The notes beneath the pieces were generated by a model. That model did not search any database and was not told where the DNA came from. It was given only the letters and a program-made list of their open reading frames with translations. A stretch of 64,000 bases of DNA from assembly GCA_019096065.1 (NCBI GenBank), contig JAGUCH010000004.1:4712001-4776000 (forward strand). The letters run 5' to 3'. The DNA comes from Paracyclopina nana. Lineage: Eukaryota; Arthropoda; Copepoda; Cyclopoida; Cyclopettidae. Position numbers and translations under genes: made by a program. Shown one piece after another: positions 47,689 to 57,216 of this stretch (its first letter is position 1; each line of letters opens with the position of its first letter).

Positions 47689-50600
47689 ATCAGCATCCAC
47701 TCCGGACCGCCGGAACCTTTCAAGGCCTTTGGCCTCGGTGGGTCCCCCATTTGTAGGTCCAATTAAGGGGGCAGCGGAGGCCGGTGCGGCCTCTTCTGCT
47801 GAGTGGGAAGGCAAGCTGAGCTCCTGATTAAGACGCTCCAAGCTTTGCCAATCTTCGTCTTCCTCCAGTGCTTTCATTTCAGGTGCGTTCTGGTACAGTT
47901 TTCGAGGCCATTCTATGGACCTGTCGGCCTCGCGGAAAACCTCCAGTGGTATCAAATCTATGGCCGCTTTTTCATATATGACTGGGTCCTTGGGGTCGTC
48001 AATGGCTCCTGGAGGGACAACTTTCACAAAGGCCCGTCTGACTTCACCATCGAGATCCTGGACGACTTTCTCAACAAGTCCCAAGGGCCAGTACAGGCGG
48101 CGATCAGCCAGTCGTCCATCCAACACGGCCACAACGTCCTCCTTCTGGAGGTTCTGTCGATAGCTCGTCCATTTGGGCATACGCTTCAGCTTGAGTACCA
48201 GTTCTTCTGAATAAAACTCCCACATCCTTTGGAGCACGGAGTCCAACATAATGTACCTTTTTTCCAGGGTATTCAAGGCTTCCTTGTCTATGATGGGGAG
48301 GGCGTCGCCGGGAGCTCCTCTGGTAAGGAAATGATTCGGTGTGATAAAGTGACCGTCAACTTCACCTATGGGCCTCGAGTTCACGAAGCCTTCAGCCTTG
48401 ATCATCAAGTACCGAAAATCATCGACTGGAGTGACTTTTTTGTGGAACTCTCTGTAGAAGGTTTTCTTAAAGATCTTTATCCCGGCCTCAGCGAGGCCGT
48501 TGAAGTGGGGTGCCCACGGAGGAGAAAGAGACCACTCTGCCACTCCCAGATGTCCAGCAAAATGTCTCAGGCGATCCCAATCCACAACCTTCAACGTCTC
48601 CATCAACTGAGCGTATCTGGAGTTCTGACGAATGTCCTCTCGACAACCGACAAAATTGGTCCCATTGTCACTCCTCAAGGCATAAGGACAGCCCCTTCTA
48701 GCCACAAACAACTCGATGGCTCTCATCAGGGATTCTGAGGATATGTCCACGACTTCTTCGCAGTGGATAGCCTTGCTGTGTGCGCATATGAAGAGCACCA
48801 CGTACATTTTGAGAGTGTCTCGTCCGTACTTCGTGGCGAAGGGTCCACACATGTCCATGCTCGTATACTTGAAGGGGATGAATTCCGTGATGGGGATCGC
48901 ATGTGGAGGTAACAGCCCCATGTGAGGTGGAGCTTGTGTAGCAGTCCATCTCACGCACATCGCACAGTCTTTAAGTATTTTCCTAATGATGTTCTTTGCT
49001 CCAGGCAGCCAATACTTTACTTGAGCCTCCACCAGGTAGCGGTTTCTTCCGTATCCGTGGCCTATTTTTTGATGGATGTCCTGCAGGATGAGACCTCTAG
49101 CCTCGCCAGGCACTATGACTTGCCTCCTGCCCACCCACACGGCGGTGGTGGCGTCAAGGCGTCCTTTGGAGCGGAACTCGCCATGCTTGCCAATGTAGGG
49201 GTCCAAAGGCCCCAACTTGGAGCCTTTAGGCCACTCCCCGGTCGCTAGATAGGCATCGATTTCTTCAGCGTAAGCCTTCTGTTGGAACCAGACTAACAAA
49301 CTCATCTCCACAGCTTCCAGCTCTTCCCCTTGCGGGGTGCCCGCAGGAATATCCTCCCAAGGGCGGCTCAGTTTCAGCCCATAACGTCGAGACAAGCAGA
49401 GAGCTTTTACCATTCGCTGCCATGAGGAGAATTCCTCGTGCTTGATTGGGCAAGGCCCGGTGCGGGCTGTCATCCAAGCCTCAAGAGTGTCAGCGCTTGG
49501 GCGCAAATAATGGGGGATAGTGTATCTGCCCAATTTTTCGAAGGTAGCTAGCATGACTAACTTCTTAACGGCCTTTTTCCCGGCCTTGATGGTGGCACCC
49601 TTAACCTTTTTCAGCTTCATGTAGCCGTCGATGGCTGCTTGCTCGTCATCGGATACTTCTGGGGTCCAATTTGGCCACGTCTTGGCGTCTGACTTCAAAA
49701 AGGCCGGGCCGTGAAGCCACATCTCGCTAGCTGCCAGCTCCTCGATGCTCATGCCCCTGGTGATGAAGTCAGCTGAGTTCAGCTTCCCTGGAACGTGTCT
49801 CCACTGATGCTCGTGAGTCACATCGAAGATGGAGGTTACTCGGCGTGCTACATAGCCTCGCCAGTTGCCAGCAGGCTTGCAGATCCACGTGAGTGCGCAT
49901 TGGGAGTCTGTCCATAAGAACACCTTGTCAATACGATCCATGCTCTTCTCTAGGTCATGACAGAGCTCAGCACCCAAAACACATCCATTGAGCTCCATTT
50001 CAGGCATAGAGCGTATCTGCCTCAGCGAGGCCAAATTCATCCTTGCTGCCATCAACGTGCAGTCCACCGCACCCGTGGGGTACACGGTTCTCACGTAGGC
50101 TGCAGTCCCTTTGGCTGCCTCACTGGCGTCTGTCAGTATGTGCAGCTCGACACGGTCAGCAAAGTCGACCCTGACAGCCCTTGGGAGCCTGAAGATCTCG
50201 ATAAGCTTCACCTGGTCTACGTAGTCCTTCCATTCTTTGATAACCTCCTTCATTTCAGGGTGATCGACCATTTCTAGGACCGTGTCCCAATCGATGGCGT
50301 ACAGCATCCTTAGCTGCCAAACTCGTTGGATCAACCGCTTTCCTTTCAAAATGAAGGGTGCCAGAAGGTTGAGGGGGTCATGCAGCCTGGGCACGTATTG
50401 AGCCATCATCCTCATGGTCAAGGGTGCCTTGCACATGAAGGATGGATCTGGTGGCTGGAACACAATTTGATCCGCCAAACAGTCGATGTACATTCCTAGT
50501 GCTTTGGTGACATCCGCGTCCTCTGATTGCACTTGGAAGCCGGGCAGCCTCAGTTCAGGTTCCACGTTCTCCAACGCAGCCAAGTGGCTGCTTCCCCATT

Positions 50601-53600
50601 TACGGAATGGCATGTTTCCAGCCTCTCCGACTTCAAGTATCTCTTTGATGGAGTCCTTGGCTTCCTCGACGTTCTCCACGGAGGCGAACACGTCGTCAAC
50701 GTATAAAAACTTGTCCAAAAGTCTAAAAGCCAACGGGTGAGTGTCTTGAAACTTGGAAATGTGATATTTCATGGCGAATGTTGCCATACAAGGGGCTGAT
50801 GCAGTCCCGAAGACCACAGAGGTGGCCTCATAGCACACTCCTTGCCAGATGAATCGATGGAATTTCCTTGAGTCGGGTGCCAACTTGAAACGCAAAAACA
50901 TCTTTGAGATGTCCGCCACTAGCATCACTGGCTTTTCTCTTGCTCCAACCAGTATCTCAAATACATTTCTTTGCAGCTTGGGTCCGGGCAAAAGCGCATC
51001 GTTCAGGCTTTTGCCGTAGTGTTTGCGGGCTCCATCGAATACCACCCGAACAGGCATTGACGGCTTGTCAGGCCTCTCCACCAAGAGCCAATCTAGGTAA
51101 TTACCGTCATAGAGGTTGTCAAAGCGTGGGTCTAAAATCCGGATGAATCCTAGCCTCAGCCATTCTTGGATTTCCTCAGTGGCTTTGTTATAGGTGGCTT
51201 CATCGCACAAGAACAGCCTCCTCTCAAGACTTGCAGTCGATTTCATGACTCTTTGCATGTTGCATGTAAAGGTCGGCTCGCCATCAAGCCACATCGGGGA
51301 CATCTGGTAAGACTTATCCTGCAGTTGTGTTATAGTTCTCACCAAAATGTCTAATGCCTTCTGATCATTTATGCTCAGGGCCGGTGCGGCATCCAATTGG
51401 GGCCTATCATATTCCCACATAGCTTGTAGGCTCTCGATGGGGGGTCCCGGCCTCTGGTGGCAATGCTCGCATTCGATCATCACTCCTGGGGGAGTGTCCC
51501 CCTCTGACTCTGCCCTTGTGGGAAGGGCTGCAAAAGCTACCACCTTTTCTTTCTCTGAAGCTTCGTTCTCCGCCAAGGGATCGTAGTATGTAAGTACTCT
51601 TCCAAGCTCGCAGTCATATACGTAGGGCTGACCCTCTGCTTGATGAACAATCTTCTTCGGCATGATGAGATTAAAGCAATCCAGACCTAACAGCACCTCT
51701 GGGTGAGGGTGCCTCGCAAAGGTAGGAAGCTCAAAATCTTTTAAAAATTTGAACTTTTCTTTCAGCTTGCTGAGCGGTGGGGTGTTGATTGACGCTGGCA
51801 ATGTATTCAAGGTGTGGATGGCCATGTCATGATGCTTGTCTCCCCCCATTGCTTTAATTCTCATCGTGACCAATCTGCTGGGAATACTGACCGAGGTGGT
51901 GATCATTTTTAGAGTCTGATCATCTTTTGGGCCTTGCAGCCCTAGCCTCTCAGCCACCTTATCCGTCACCATTGACATCTGGGCGCCCGTGTCGAGAAAC
52001 GCGTTGACCTTTATGTATTTTCCCGTTTCAGGATTGGCTACCAGTATGGGGAGGACGCAAAAGCTTAGAAGACCGTCTTCCGCAGTGGCGATGCAGGTTG
52101 TTGCCCCTGTATTTCCTGGTGCAGGAATACACGGCGGCAGACCTGACTTTAGTGGGTCGAGATCCAATTCTTCCCACCCGTCCACATCGCGTTCTTCCTC
52201 GTCGTTGGGTTCAGTCGGCTGAGTTGCGGTGGTTGCCATAATCGCGGAGGTGCTCGCATCGTCCTGGTCGTAGTTGGAGCCGGTGTTTCTGCCATATGTA
52301 CTCGAGCAGGTAAACAGCGTTGTAGTCGCTCCATTTTGATTTGCGATATTTGGCTTTGTCATAAGAAGGGCAACTCTTTTTTCTAGCTCATCAATCCTGT
52401 CCTTCTGATGATCCTTGGTTGGTTGGTGGGGGGCCTTTTGTTCCTTGTCTTTTGGCGATGGGCCCCATGCATCATGCAACAAATTGTGGTGAGGCTTGGA
52501 GTTGCACTCGCGACATTTCCAATTCTTTTTGCACTCATAGACATTGTGCAATCCACCGAGACATCTGAAGCAGGCCTTTACGTCTCTGGCTCTTTTGAGG
52601 CGACCAGAGCTGTGCATCGCCAGTAGATGAGGGCAATTATAAAAGAGGTGCTCCGAGGTGTCACAGTCTGGGCACTTGACAAAGTACCGCTGATCACCTT
52701 TTGCCACAGTCATGATAGTGACTCCCCCCGTTTCGTGTACCAGTGGAATTTCTTGAATTTCCACGTTTTCGTTTTCAGGATTCGATTGGACAGGCTCATA
52801 GTGACTCCTTGGAAGAGTTGAGCTGGGGTGAGCAGTGTGCTCCTGTTGAGGCCATGAGGATTGGGCTACATGATACACCCCTACTGCAGGTGCTGCAGCA
52901 TCAGGGTCGTCCCCCATCTGGAAGGCGTGCACGTTTTTTGATTGCTTTTTCTGCTTGGCAGCTTGCCGGTGATAGCCCTGACATCTCTCAATTCGTTGAT
53001 GGTGCGAGGTCCAGTCCCTGAACAATTTGAACGTCATGTGCGTCCTTTTTTCGGCCATGAGCAGTTGATTGATCAGCTGCTGTGTGACAGGGGTGCATTT
53101 GAGACTGCGAAAGATGGTGCTGTCCTGAATTTCCCCGTAATAGCTCCCAGAGTGGACAAGATGACGATGGATCCTGCTGATGAGGCTCCTGGCATTCATC
53201 ACGTTGTCGGGATCATTCATGTCCAGTGGGGGAAGATCCACCAGCTCTTGCATGTAATAGTCAAACTGCAATTTGTCATTTCCGAATTCTCTTTCCAGGC
53301 ACTCCAGGGCCTCGTAGTACCCATCCTCATCCTTGGGGCATTCATCAACCAACTCGCCCGCTGGGCCCCCAGTGGTGAGATCCAGCAACCTGGCCCACTT
53401 TTCTCGAATGGCCATGGAACCATCGCAATGCACGAATGACATGAACCTCTCTTTAAATCTGTGGTACTCAGTGGGCTGGCGTCCATCAAACCTGGGCATA
53501 TCAACTTGGGTAAGTTTGATACTTGACTTTCCATAATGCCCCCTAGGTTCGTACGGAACATAAGGCCATTCCGTCCGTTCTTCTTCCTCTTGCGAATCGT

Positions 53601-54987
53601 ACGGGTTAGGCTGCGCGTACTGAGTGGGTTGTGCGGTGCGCTGATTGGGGCGGTAGATTTCTGGTGGGGGTGGCCCACGGCCTGCTAGCCCTGTCTGCAT
53701 TCGGTGTGGGCCTGGAGGTTGCATAGACTGCATGGGCGGATTTCCTTGCGGGGCCTGATATCCTACCCCGGAATTCCAACGCGGTGGCGGTGGTTGGCCG
53801 AAGTGTGGTGCATGACCAGAATCCATGTACCTGAGCGGTGCGCTCGGCTCTGCCGTCACCCTGTCCGTTTGAAAAGCTCTAGGGACCGTCTGCCCGACTG
53901 TGTGCAGTCGAGGATCCGTGGAAAAGGCAGGAGCATTTGCTGCCCAATTCACCGCAGGAGCGGCCAAATTGACCACTTGTGATGACCTGGGTGGCAGGTG
54001 CCAGTCTGCATAAGTCCCCTGGGGAGCAAACTCGGCTGCGGAAGGCCTCAAACTTGAGTGAGTCATTATTGGCCTTGAGTTGACCCACGTAGTTTGAACA
54101 GACGACATCAAGGACATCGTACTAACCAACGCTGTAGAGTCAGGTTGACCCTCCATGTGAGGCATCCTTCGTTGGTTCTCTTCTCGCTGATTTCGCTCCG
54201 TTTCGCGCTCTATTTCCAACTCCAGAGCAGTCTGCCGATCCAAGCTCTCCCTCATCAGATCCTCGTCCTCCTCCGGCGGTGCCTCGCCACAGTCGACGAT
54301 GTTGTCTCTAGCTCGCATGAACGATGTAATGATGTTGGCGAAAACGTCTCTTTGCCAGGCCAGTCGGTCCAAAGTTGCTCCTTCCGTAATCAGCGCAGCG
54401 ACGGTATTGGTGCCATCCCGGAGCAGCGATTTGGCCTCAGCATAGGCCACTGCTGCCTGCATAAATGCTCTGCGTGTGCCAGTCGAGGCCATGGAAGCTC
54501 GGGTGTCATTGAGACTGGAGTGTAGAAGCTCTTGGCTTCTCCTGAACTCGGGTGGAGCAGTAGTGACGGGTGCCGTCAGCTCTTGGGCCAACAAGTGATC
54601 TCTTAGCTCTCGAGGGCCTGCACTCGGTGCAAGCTTAGATGGGCCGGGCCGTGATAGTGACACGGCGTGGACGCTGAGGGCCTGATCAATCTCATTTCTT
54701 CTGGCCTTGGGCAATTCATTGATCCACTTTCTCGTTGCAGGGAGCACCGATTGCTCATGAGTGAGGAGGAAGACTTCCATGGTGTCCCTCTTTAGCAGCC
54801 TCACCCCCTGGTTGCCTCCCAGGAACTCTACCAGGTAATTACCAAGTAAATTTCCCTGCGCGTCCCAATCCCTGGGCAGCGGAGTGCCAAGGGTGTAATC
54901 TCCCGTCTCTTCCTGCTTGCGTGCCACTCGCGCCGCCGCTTGTTCCTTCGCTAGCGCCGCCGAATTGCCGGCACTTTGGGAGACGGA
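47686..54987 (-). CDS. Element 2 gag-pol: capsid, nucleocapsid, protease, RT, RNase H, integrase
   Basis: About 2433 codons open after the UGA at 54990-54988. There is no ATG near the left end: the first candidate start codon, at 54927, is GTG, and the first Met is about 50 residues further. Residues below count from 54927. A capsid segment of DUF1759 type is near 470-590 (VDMPRFDGRQPTEYHRFKE). Nucleocapsid knuckles are near 745-815 (CFRCLGGLHNVYEC, CRECNSKPHHNLLH). Protease is FLDTGAQMSMV near 977. RT has MLVADISKMF and LYVDDVF (1407). RNase H has HILTDASEA (1599) and LWTDSQCALTW. Integrase has IGHGYGRNRY ... CAMC, then Asp in SMDMCGP (2023), Asp in RSDNGTNF (2085) and Glu in NGLAEAG (2146), and a DUF5641-like tail. 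All catalytic motifs are intact. It makes the virus-like particle, copies RNA to DNA and inserts it. Confidence 0.95.
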   Translation of the reverse strand, partial: SVSQSAGNSAALAKEQAAARVARKQEETGDYTLGTPLPRDWDAQGNLLGNYLVEFLGGNQGVRLLKRDTMEVFLLTHEQSVLPATRKWINELPKARRNEIDQALSVHAVSLSRPGPSKLAPSAGPRELRDHLLAQELTAPVTTAPPEFRRSQELLHSSLNDTRASMASTGTRRAFMQAAVAYAEAKSLLRDGTNTVAALITEGATLDRLAWQRDVFANIITSFMRARDNIVDCGEAPPEEDEDLMRESLDRQTALELEIERETERNQREENQRRMPHMEGQPDSTALVSTMSLMSSVQTTWVNSRPIMTHSSLRPSAAEFAPQGTYADWHLPPRSSQVVNLAAPAVNWAANAPAFSTDPRLHTVGQTVPRAFQTDRVTAEPSAPLRYMDSGHAPHFGQPPPPRWNSGVGYQAPQGNPPMQSMQPPGPHRMQTGLAGRGPPPPEIYRPNQRTAQPTQYAQPNPYDSQEEEERTEWPYVPYEPRGHYGKSSIKLTQVDMPRFDGRQPTEYHRFKERFMSFVHCDGSMAIREKWARLLDLTTGGPAGELVDECPKDEDGYYEALECLEREFGNDKLQFDYYMQELVDLPPLDMNDPDNVMNARSLISRIHRHLVHSGSYYGEIQDSTIFRSLKCTPVTQQLINQLLMAEKRTHMTFKLFRDWTSHHQRIERCQGYHRQAAKQKKQSKNVHAFQMGDDPDAAAPAVGVYHVAQSSWPQQEHTAHPSSTLPRSHYEPVQSNPENENVEIQEIPLVHETGGVTIMTVAKGDQRYFVKCPDCDTSEHLFYNCPHLLAMHSSGRLKRARDVKACFRCLGGLHNVYECKKNWKCRECNSKPHHNLLHDAWGPSPKDKEQKAPHQPTKDHQKDRIDELEKRVALLMTKPNIANQNGATTTLFTCSSTYGRNTGSNYDQDDASTSAIMATTATQPTEPNDEEERDVDGWEELDLDPLKSGLPPCIPAPGNTGATTCIATAEDGLLSFCVLPILVANPETGKYIKVNAFLDTGAQMSMVTDKVAERLGLQGPKDDQTLKMITTSVSIPSRLVTMRIKAMGGDKHHDMAIHTLNTLPASINTPPLSKLKEKFKFLKDFELPTFARHPHPEVLLGLDCFNLIMPKKIVHQAEGQPYVYDCELGRVLTYYDPLAENEASEKEKVVAFAALPTRAESEGDTPPGVMIECEHCHQRPGPPIESLQAMWEYDRPQLDAAPALSINDQKALDILVRTITQLQDKSYQMSPMWLDGEPTFTCNMQRVMKSTASLERRLFLCDEATYNKATEEIQEWLRLGFIRILDPRFDNLYDGNYLDWLLVERPDKPSMPVRVVFDGARKHYGKSLNDALLPGPKLQRNVFEILVGAREKPVMLVADISKMFLRFKLAPDSRKFHRFIWQGVCYEATSVVFGTASAPCMATFAMKYHISKFQDTHPLAFRLLDKFLYVDDVFASVENVEEAKDSIKEILEVGEAGNMPFRKWGSSHLAALENVEPELRLPGFQVQSEDADVTKALGMYIDCLADQIVFQPPDPSFMCKAPLTMRMMAQYVPRLHDPLNLLAPFILKGKRLIQRVWQLRMLYAIDWDTVLEMVDHPEMKEVIKEWKDYVDQVKLIEIFRLPRAVRVDFADRVELHILTDASEAAKGTAAYVRTVYPTGAVDCTLMAARMNLASLRQIRSMPEMELNGCVLGAELCHDLEKSMDRIDKVFLWTDSQCALTWICKPAGNWRGYVARRVTSIFDVTHEHQWRHVPGKLNSADFITRGMSIEELAASEMWLHGPAFLKSDAKTWPNWTPEVSDDEQAAIDGYMKLKKVKGATIKAGKKAVKKLVMLATFEKLGRYTIPHYLRPSADTLEAWMTARTGPCPIKHEEFSSWQRMVKALCLSRRYGLKLSRPWEDIPAGTPQGEELEAVEMSLLVWFQQKAYAEEIDAYLATGEWPKGSKLGPLDPYIGKHGEFRSKGRLDATTAVWVGRRQVIVPGEARGLILQDIHQKIGHGYGRNRYLVEAQVKYWLPGAKNIIRKILKDCAMCVRWTATQAPPHMGLLPPHAIPITEFIPFKYTSMDMCGPFATKYGRDTLKMYVVLFICAHSKAIHCEEVVDISSESLMRAIELFVARRGCPYALRSDNGTNFVGCREDIRQNSRYAQLMETLKVVDWDRLRHFAGHLGVAEWSLSPPWAPHFNGLAEAGIKIFKKTFYREFHKKVTPVDDFRYLMIKAEGFVNSRPIGEVDGHFITPNHFLTRGAPGDALPIIDKEALNTLEKRYIMLDSVLQRMWEFYSEELVLKLKRMPKWTSYRQNLQKEDVVAVLDGRLADRRLYWPLGLVEKVVQDLDGEVRRAFVKVVPPGAIDDPKDPVIYEKAAIDLIPLEVFREADRSIEWPRKLYQNAPEMKALEEDEDWQSLERLNQELSLPSHSAEEAAPASAAPLIGPTNGGPTEAKGLERFRRSGVDAD

Positions 54988-54990
54988 TCA
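54988..54990 (-). other. In-frame UGA between first ORF and gag-pol
   Basis: The frame reads AGT TGA TCC and is open for 515 codons before and about 2433 after. No ATG follows for dozens of codons, so readthrough, splicing or a recent nonsense mutation must explain expression of gag-pol. Confidence 0.75.
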
Positions 54991-56535
54991 ACTTGTGATT
55001 GGCTGCGGAGGAGGCGGTGCGCCCCCTCTTCCAGCGGTGGCGCCGGAAGCCGTGGTCGACGGTTGCGGCACTTTTGGTACCGCCCCTTGCTTCTCTCTCT
55101 CCGCACGGAACTTAACGAGGTCATGGATGGAGAACAGAAGTTTTTGGACTCCATTATAGCATTTGGAATAGCTAGAACGCAGTTTCACCGACGGTTCCAA
55201 CCTGGCTGCCACACATTGGCCATCATACTCATTCCTAAGACGATTGAGTTTTTCCAAGTGTTGGCTGAGTCTTTCTCGTGCTGCAAACAACTGCTCGTTA
55301 GAGGCTCTTTGTTGGCCCTCCAGAAGTTGCTTCCTGGTGTTGGTTACATCGGGGACAGCCACTTTAAAAAGAGCCTGCAGTTCTTCGGTGATCCTCAAGG
55401 CTTCTTGCTCAGCACCTCGCATCGTTTCCAAACCTCCTTGTGTGAGCTTGGCCGCGTTTGGTCGGGACTTGGTGCCTCTGGGAGTGTAGTCGCCGCCCCT
55501 GTTGCCAGGTGTAGATGCAGCTCGATATCTGCCAGAAGGCGCACTATCCTTGGCAGCCTTGATTCCTCTGGGTCCCCCTTGGCTACGTCCTGATTCTGAG
55601 ACAGCGTCGCTTCGACGTTCAGAGCTCCTTTTACGTTTGGGGGGTTGCAAGGAAGAAAAGGACATATTGGCATCATCTTCTCGTGCTGCTGATGAGCTTT
55701 GACCTGCTCCAGACTTCGGCATGACGGTCATCAACGACACCTGTTGAGGAGTGGAGACCGATGGTCCAGCCGTCTGAGTTTGTGGCTCAGAGCTTGAAAT
55801 TGCCGACGTGGCGTACTGGGCAGGAGCGGGGACAAAGCTTGTCCGGCCTTCGGCATCAGTCACTTGGATGAAAAATTGCGGAGGAGGAACATTTTGGGCA
55901 AGTTGGTGCAACGAAGCCGCTCCCCCCCCTTGAGTACCTGAAGGTCCAGGGCTGGCATAGTAGTCGCCATAGCTCTGACCTTGTGAGGTGGCAGGCTGAG
56001 GCTCACCTCCATACCTCGAGATCCCAGACAATATATTCTGAGAGGCCTGGGATGATGCATCCGATCTCTGCATATTGGATGCTAGCTCAATAGACTCGAA
56101 TCCGTGAAAGGGCAAGGTTTCAGACGACTGGTTGATCGGATCCTGAGTGCGAAACCGATCAGGTGGACTTGGAGCGACGAGATGTTCCAAGGGATCAGGT
56201 CCTTCAAGGATGCGATTGGTGTAGGCCACAATTTCCTCAATCCAGCGCTCGTCAGTAGAATCGTGACCTAAAGATCGTCTTTGGCTTCGATCTCGAGCCG
56301 GAATGATCTCGAACGAAGAGGTGGATGATGCAGATGAAGAAGAGCTGCGAAATCCAATTTGATATCCTCCTTGTGAGCGTAATCTTCTCACGTTCTCCCT
56401 CGCCTGTGTAAGGGGTGATAATTCGAGATTCGGGAAATTATTACCAAGCTCTGGCGGCTCGCCACGGACTCGTCTGCTAGTTCTGGGTGCGGGAGTGGGA
56501 GTGGACTCAGAGTACCTATTATTAGGATTGGTCAT
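54988..56535 (-). CDS. Element 2 first ORF, N-terminal gag extension, 515 codons
   Basis: The ATG at 56535 lies only about 40 nt after the primer-binding site. The protein is mostly low complexity: Ser/Pro/Gln-rich, with a basic patch (PPKRKRSSERR, possible nuclear signal) near residue 300 and Gly/Arg-rich stretches. The last 150 residues are probably coiled-coil (RITEELQALF, NEQLFAARERLSQHLEKLN, VKLRSSYSKCYNGVQKLL). It ends in Pro-rich sequence at TGA 54990-54988, in the same frame as gag-pol, with no other stop between. It may be a matrix-like part of Gag made alone and, by occasional readthrough, as part of Gag-Pol. Alternatively the UGA is a single mutation splitting one polyprotein. Confidence 0.8.
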   Translation of the reverse strand: MTNPNNRYSESTPTPAPRTSRRVRGEPPELGNNFPNLELSPLTQARENVRRLRSQGGYQIGFRSSSSSASSTSSFEIIPARDRSQRRSLGHDSTDERWIEEIVAYTNRILEGPDPLEHLVAPSPPDRFRTQDPINQSSETLPFHGFESIELASNMQRSDASSQASQNILSGISRYGGEPQPATSQGQSYGDYYASPGPSGTQGGGAASLHQLAQNVPPPQFFIQVTDAEGRTSFVPAPAQYATSAISSSEPQTQTAGPSVSTPQQVSLMTVMPKSGAGQSSSAAREDDANMSFSSLQPPKRKRSSERRSDAVSESGRSQGGPRGIKAAKDSAPSGRYRAASTPGNRGGDYTPRGTKSRPNAAKLTQGGLETMRGAEQEALRITEELQALFKVAVPDVTNTRKQLLEGQQRASNEQLFAARERLSQHLEKLNRLRNEYDGQCVAARLEPSVKLRSSYSKCYNGVQKLLFSIHDLVKFRAEREKQGAVPKVPQPSTTASGATAGRGGAPPPPQPITS

Positions 56536-56573
56536 GGACCCGGGACAGTCTCAGGGTTGGGGCTGCCGGTGTA

Positions 56574-56592
56574 AGCCCCACGTTGGGCGCCA
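56574..56592 (-). other. Element 2 primer-binding site, tRNA-Lys(CUU)
   Basis: On the minus strand TGGCGCCCAACGTGGGGCT lies two bases after the 5' LTR. It is complementary over 19 nt to the 3' end of eukaryotic tRNA-Lys(CUU), AGCCCCACGTTGGGCG plus CCA, as I recall that tRNA. Confidence 0.8.
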
Positions 56593-56594
56593 CT

Positions 56595-57212
56595 TGTTGA
56601 AGTCTCCCTCAGGCCCGGTGCGGATCCTCGCAATCAGAGGACCCCAAAAAGAGGAAGAGGCTCCACAAATTTGAAAGGCTGCTTCCACAGCAGGCCTGCA
56701 CAGCTACAGGAGGTCGGGTTGCCTCCAGAGCTCCAAGGTACTGGTCCAAGACTCCCAATGCTACTGCTACTGTAGCACAAGATACTGGAGGTGCTCCCAG
56801 CAATAAGAATGCCACTGATCAATGCAGCAGGATGCCTGCTAATGAATGCACTGAAAGCAGCTCAATAAAGACTCATATGACTCAATCAATTCCTTGATCA
56901 AGTACTTGTCTTAGACTAAAACAGGAGTGTCCTCTAGCTAGCTAAAACATAAGCATCAAGAGTGTCCTGATGAATCTCTGACTAACTTGACTACTCAAAC
57001 CTGACACAGTGACAATGACAAAGACTCAAATCCAGACAACCTTGACAAAGACTACATAAAAATCACAAGACTAAAAATTACATAAAACAATTCTATTCAA
57101 TTCTCAAAATCACACTGGCCAAAATTCTACATGGCGCTGAGAATCTTCGGCTCTGCTGAGGCCCCGCATCTTCTTCTTCTTGAGTGCGCGCGCGCCGGTG
57201 CGGCCTGCAACA
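56595..57212 (-). repeat. Element 2 5' LTR
   Basis: 618 bp repeat of 42661-43278 with one difference noticed. It should contain the promoter for the minus-strand transcript. Confidence 0.96.
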
Positions 57213-57216
57213 ATAT
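57213..57216. repeat. Target-site duplication ATAT, right copy
   Basis: Matches 42657-42660. Confidence 0.65.

Larger units (their letters stand above)
42661..57212 (-). mobile_element. Large BEL/Pao LTR retrotransposon (element 2), 14.55 kb
   Basis: This is a 14,552 bp element read on the minus strand, two to three times the usual size for the group. LTRs of 618 bp begin TGTTG and end CAACA; I noticed one mismatch between them (43226 t versus the matching c near 57164), so it is young. In order it has a tRNA-Lys(CUU) primer-binding site, a 515-codon ORF, an in-frame UGA, a gag-pol frame with capsid, zinc knuckles, protease, RT, RNase H and integrase, a UAAUG overlap, a third ORF, and a polypurine tract. 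The domains look intact, so it may be autonomous if the UGA is tolerated. It is clearly richer in GC and GGCC words than the host flanks. The third ORF and the UGA are the oddities. Confidence 0.95.
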
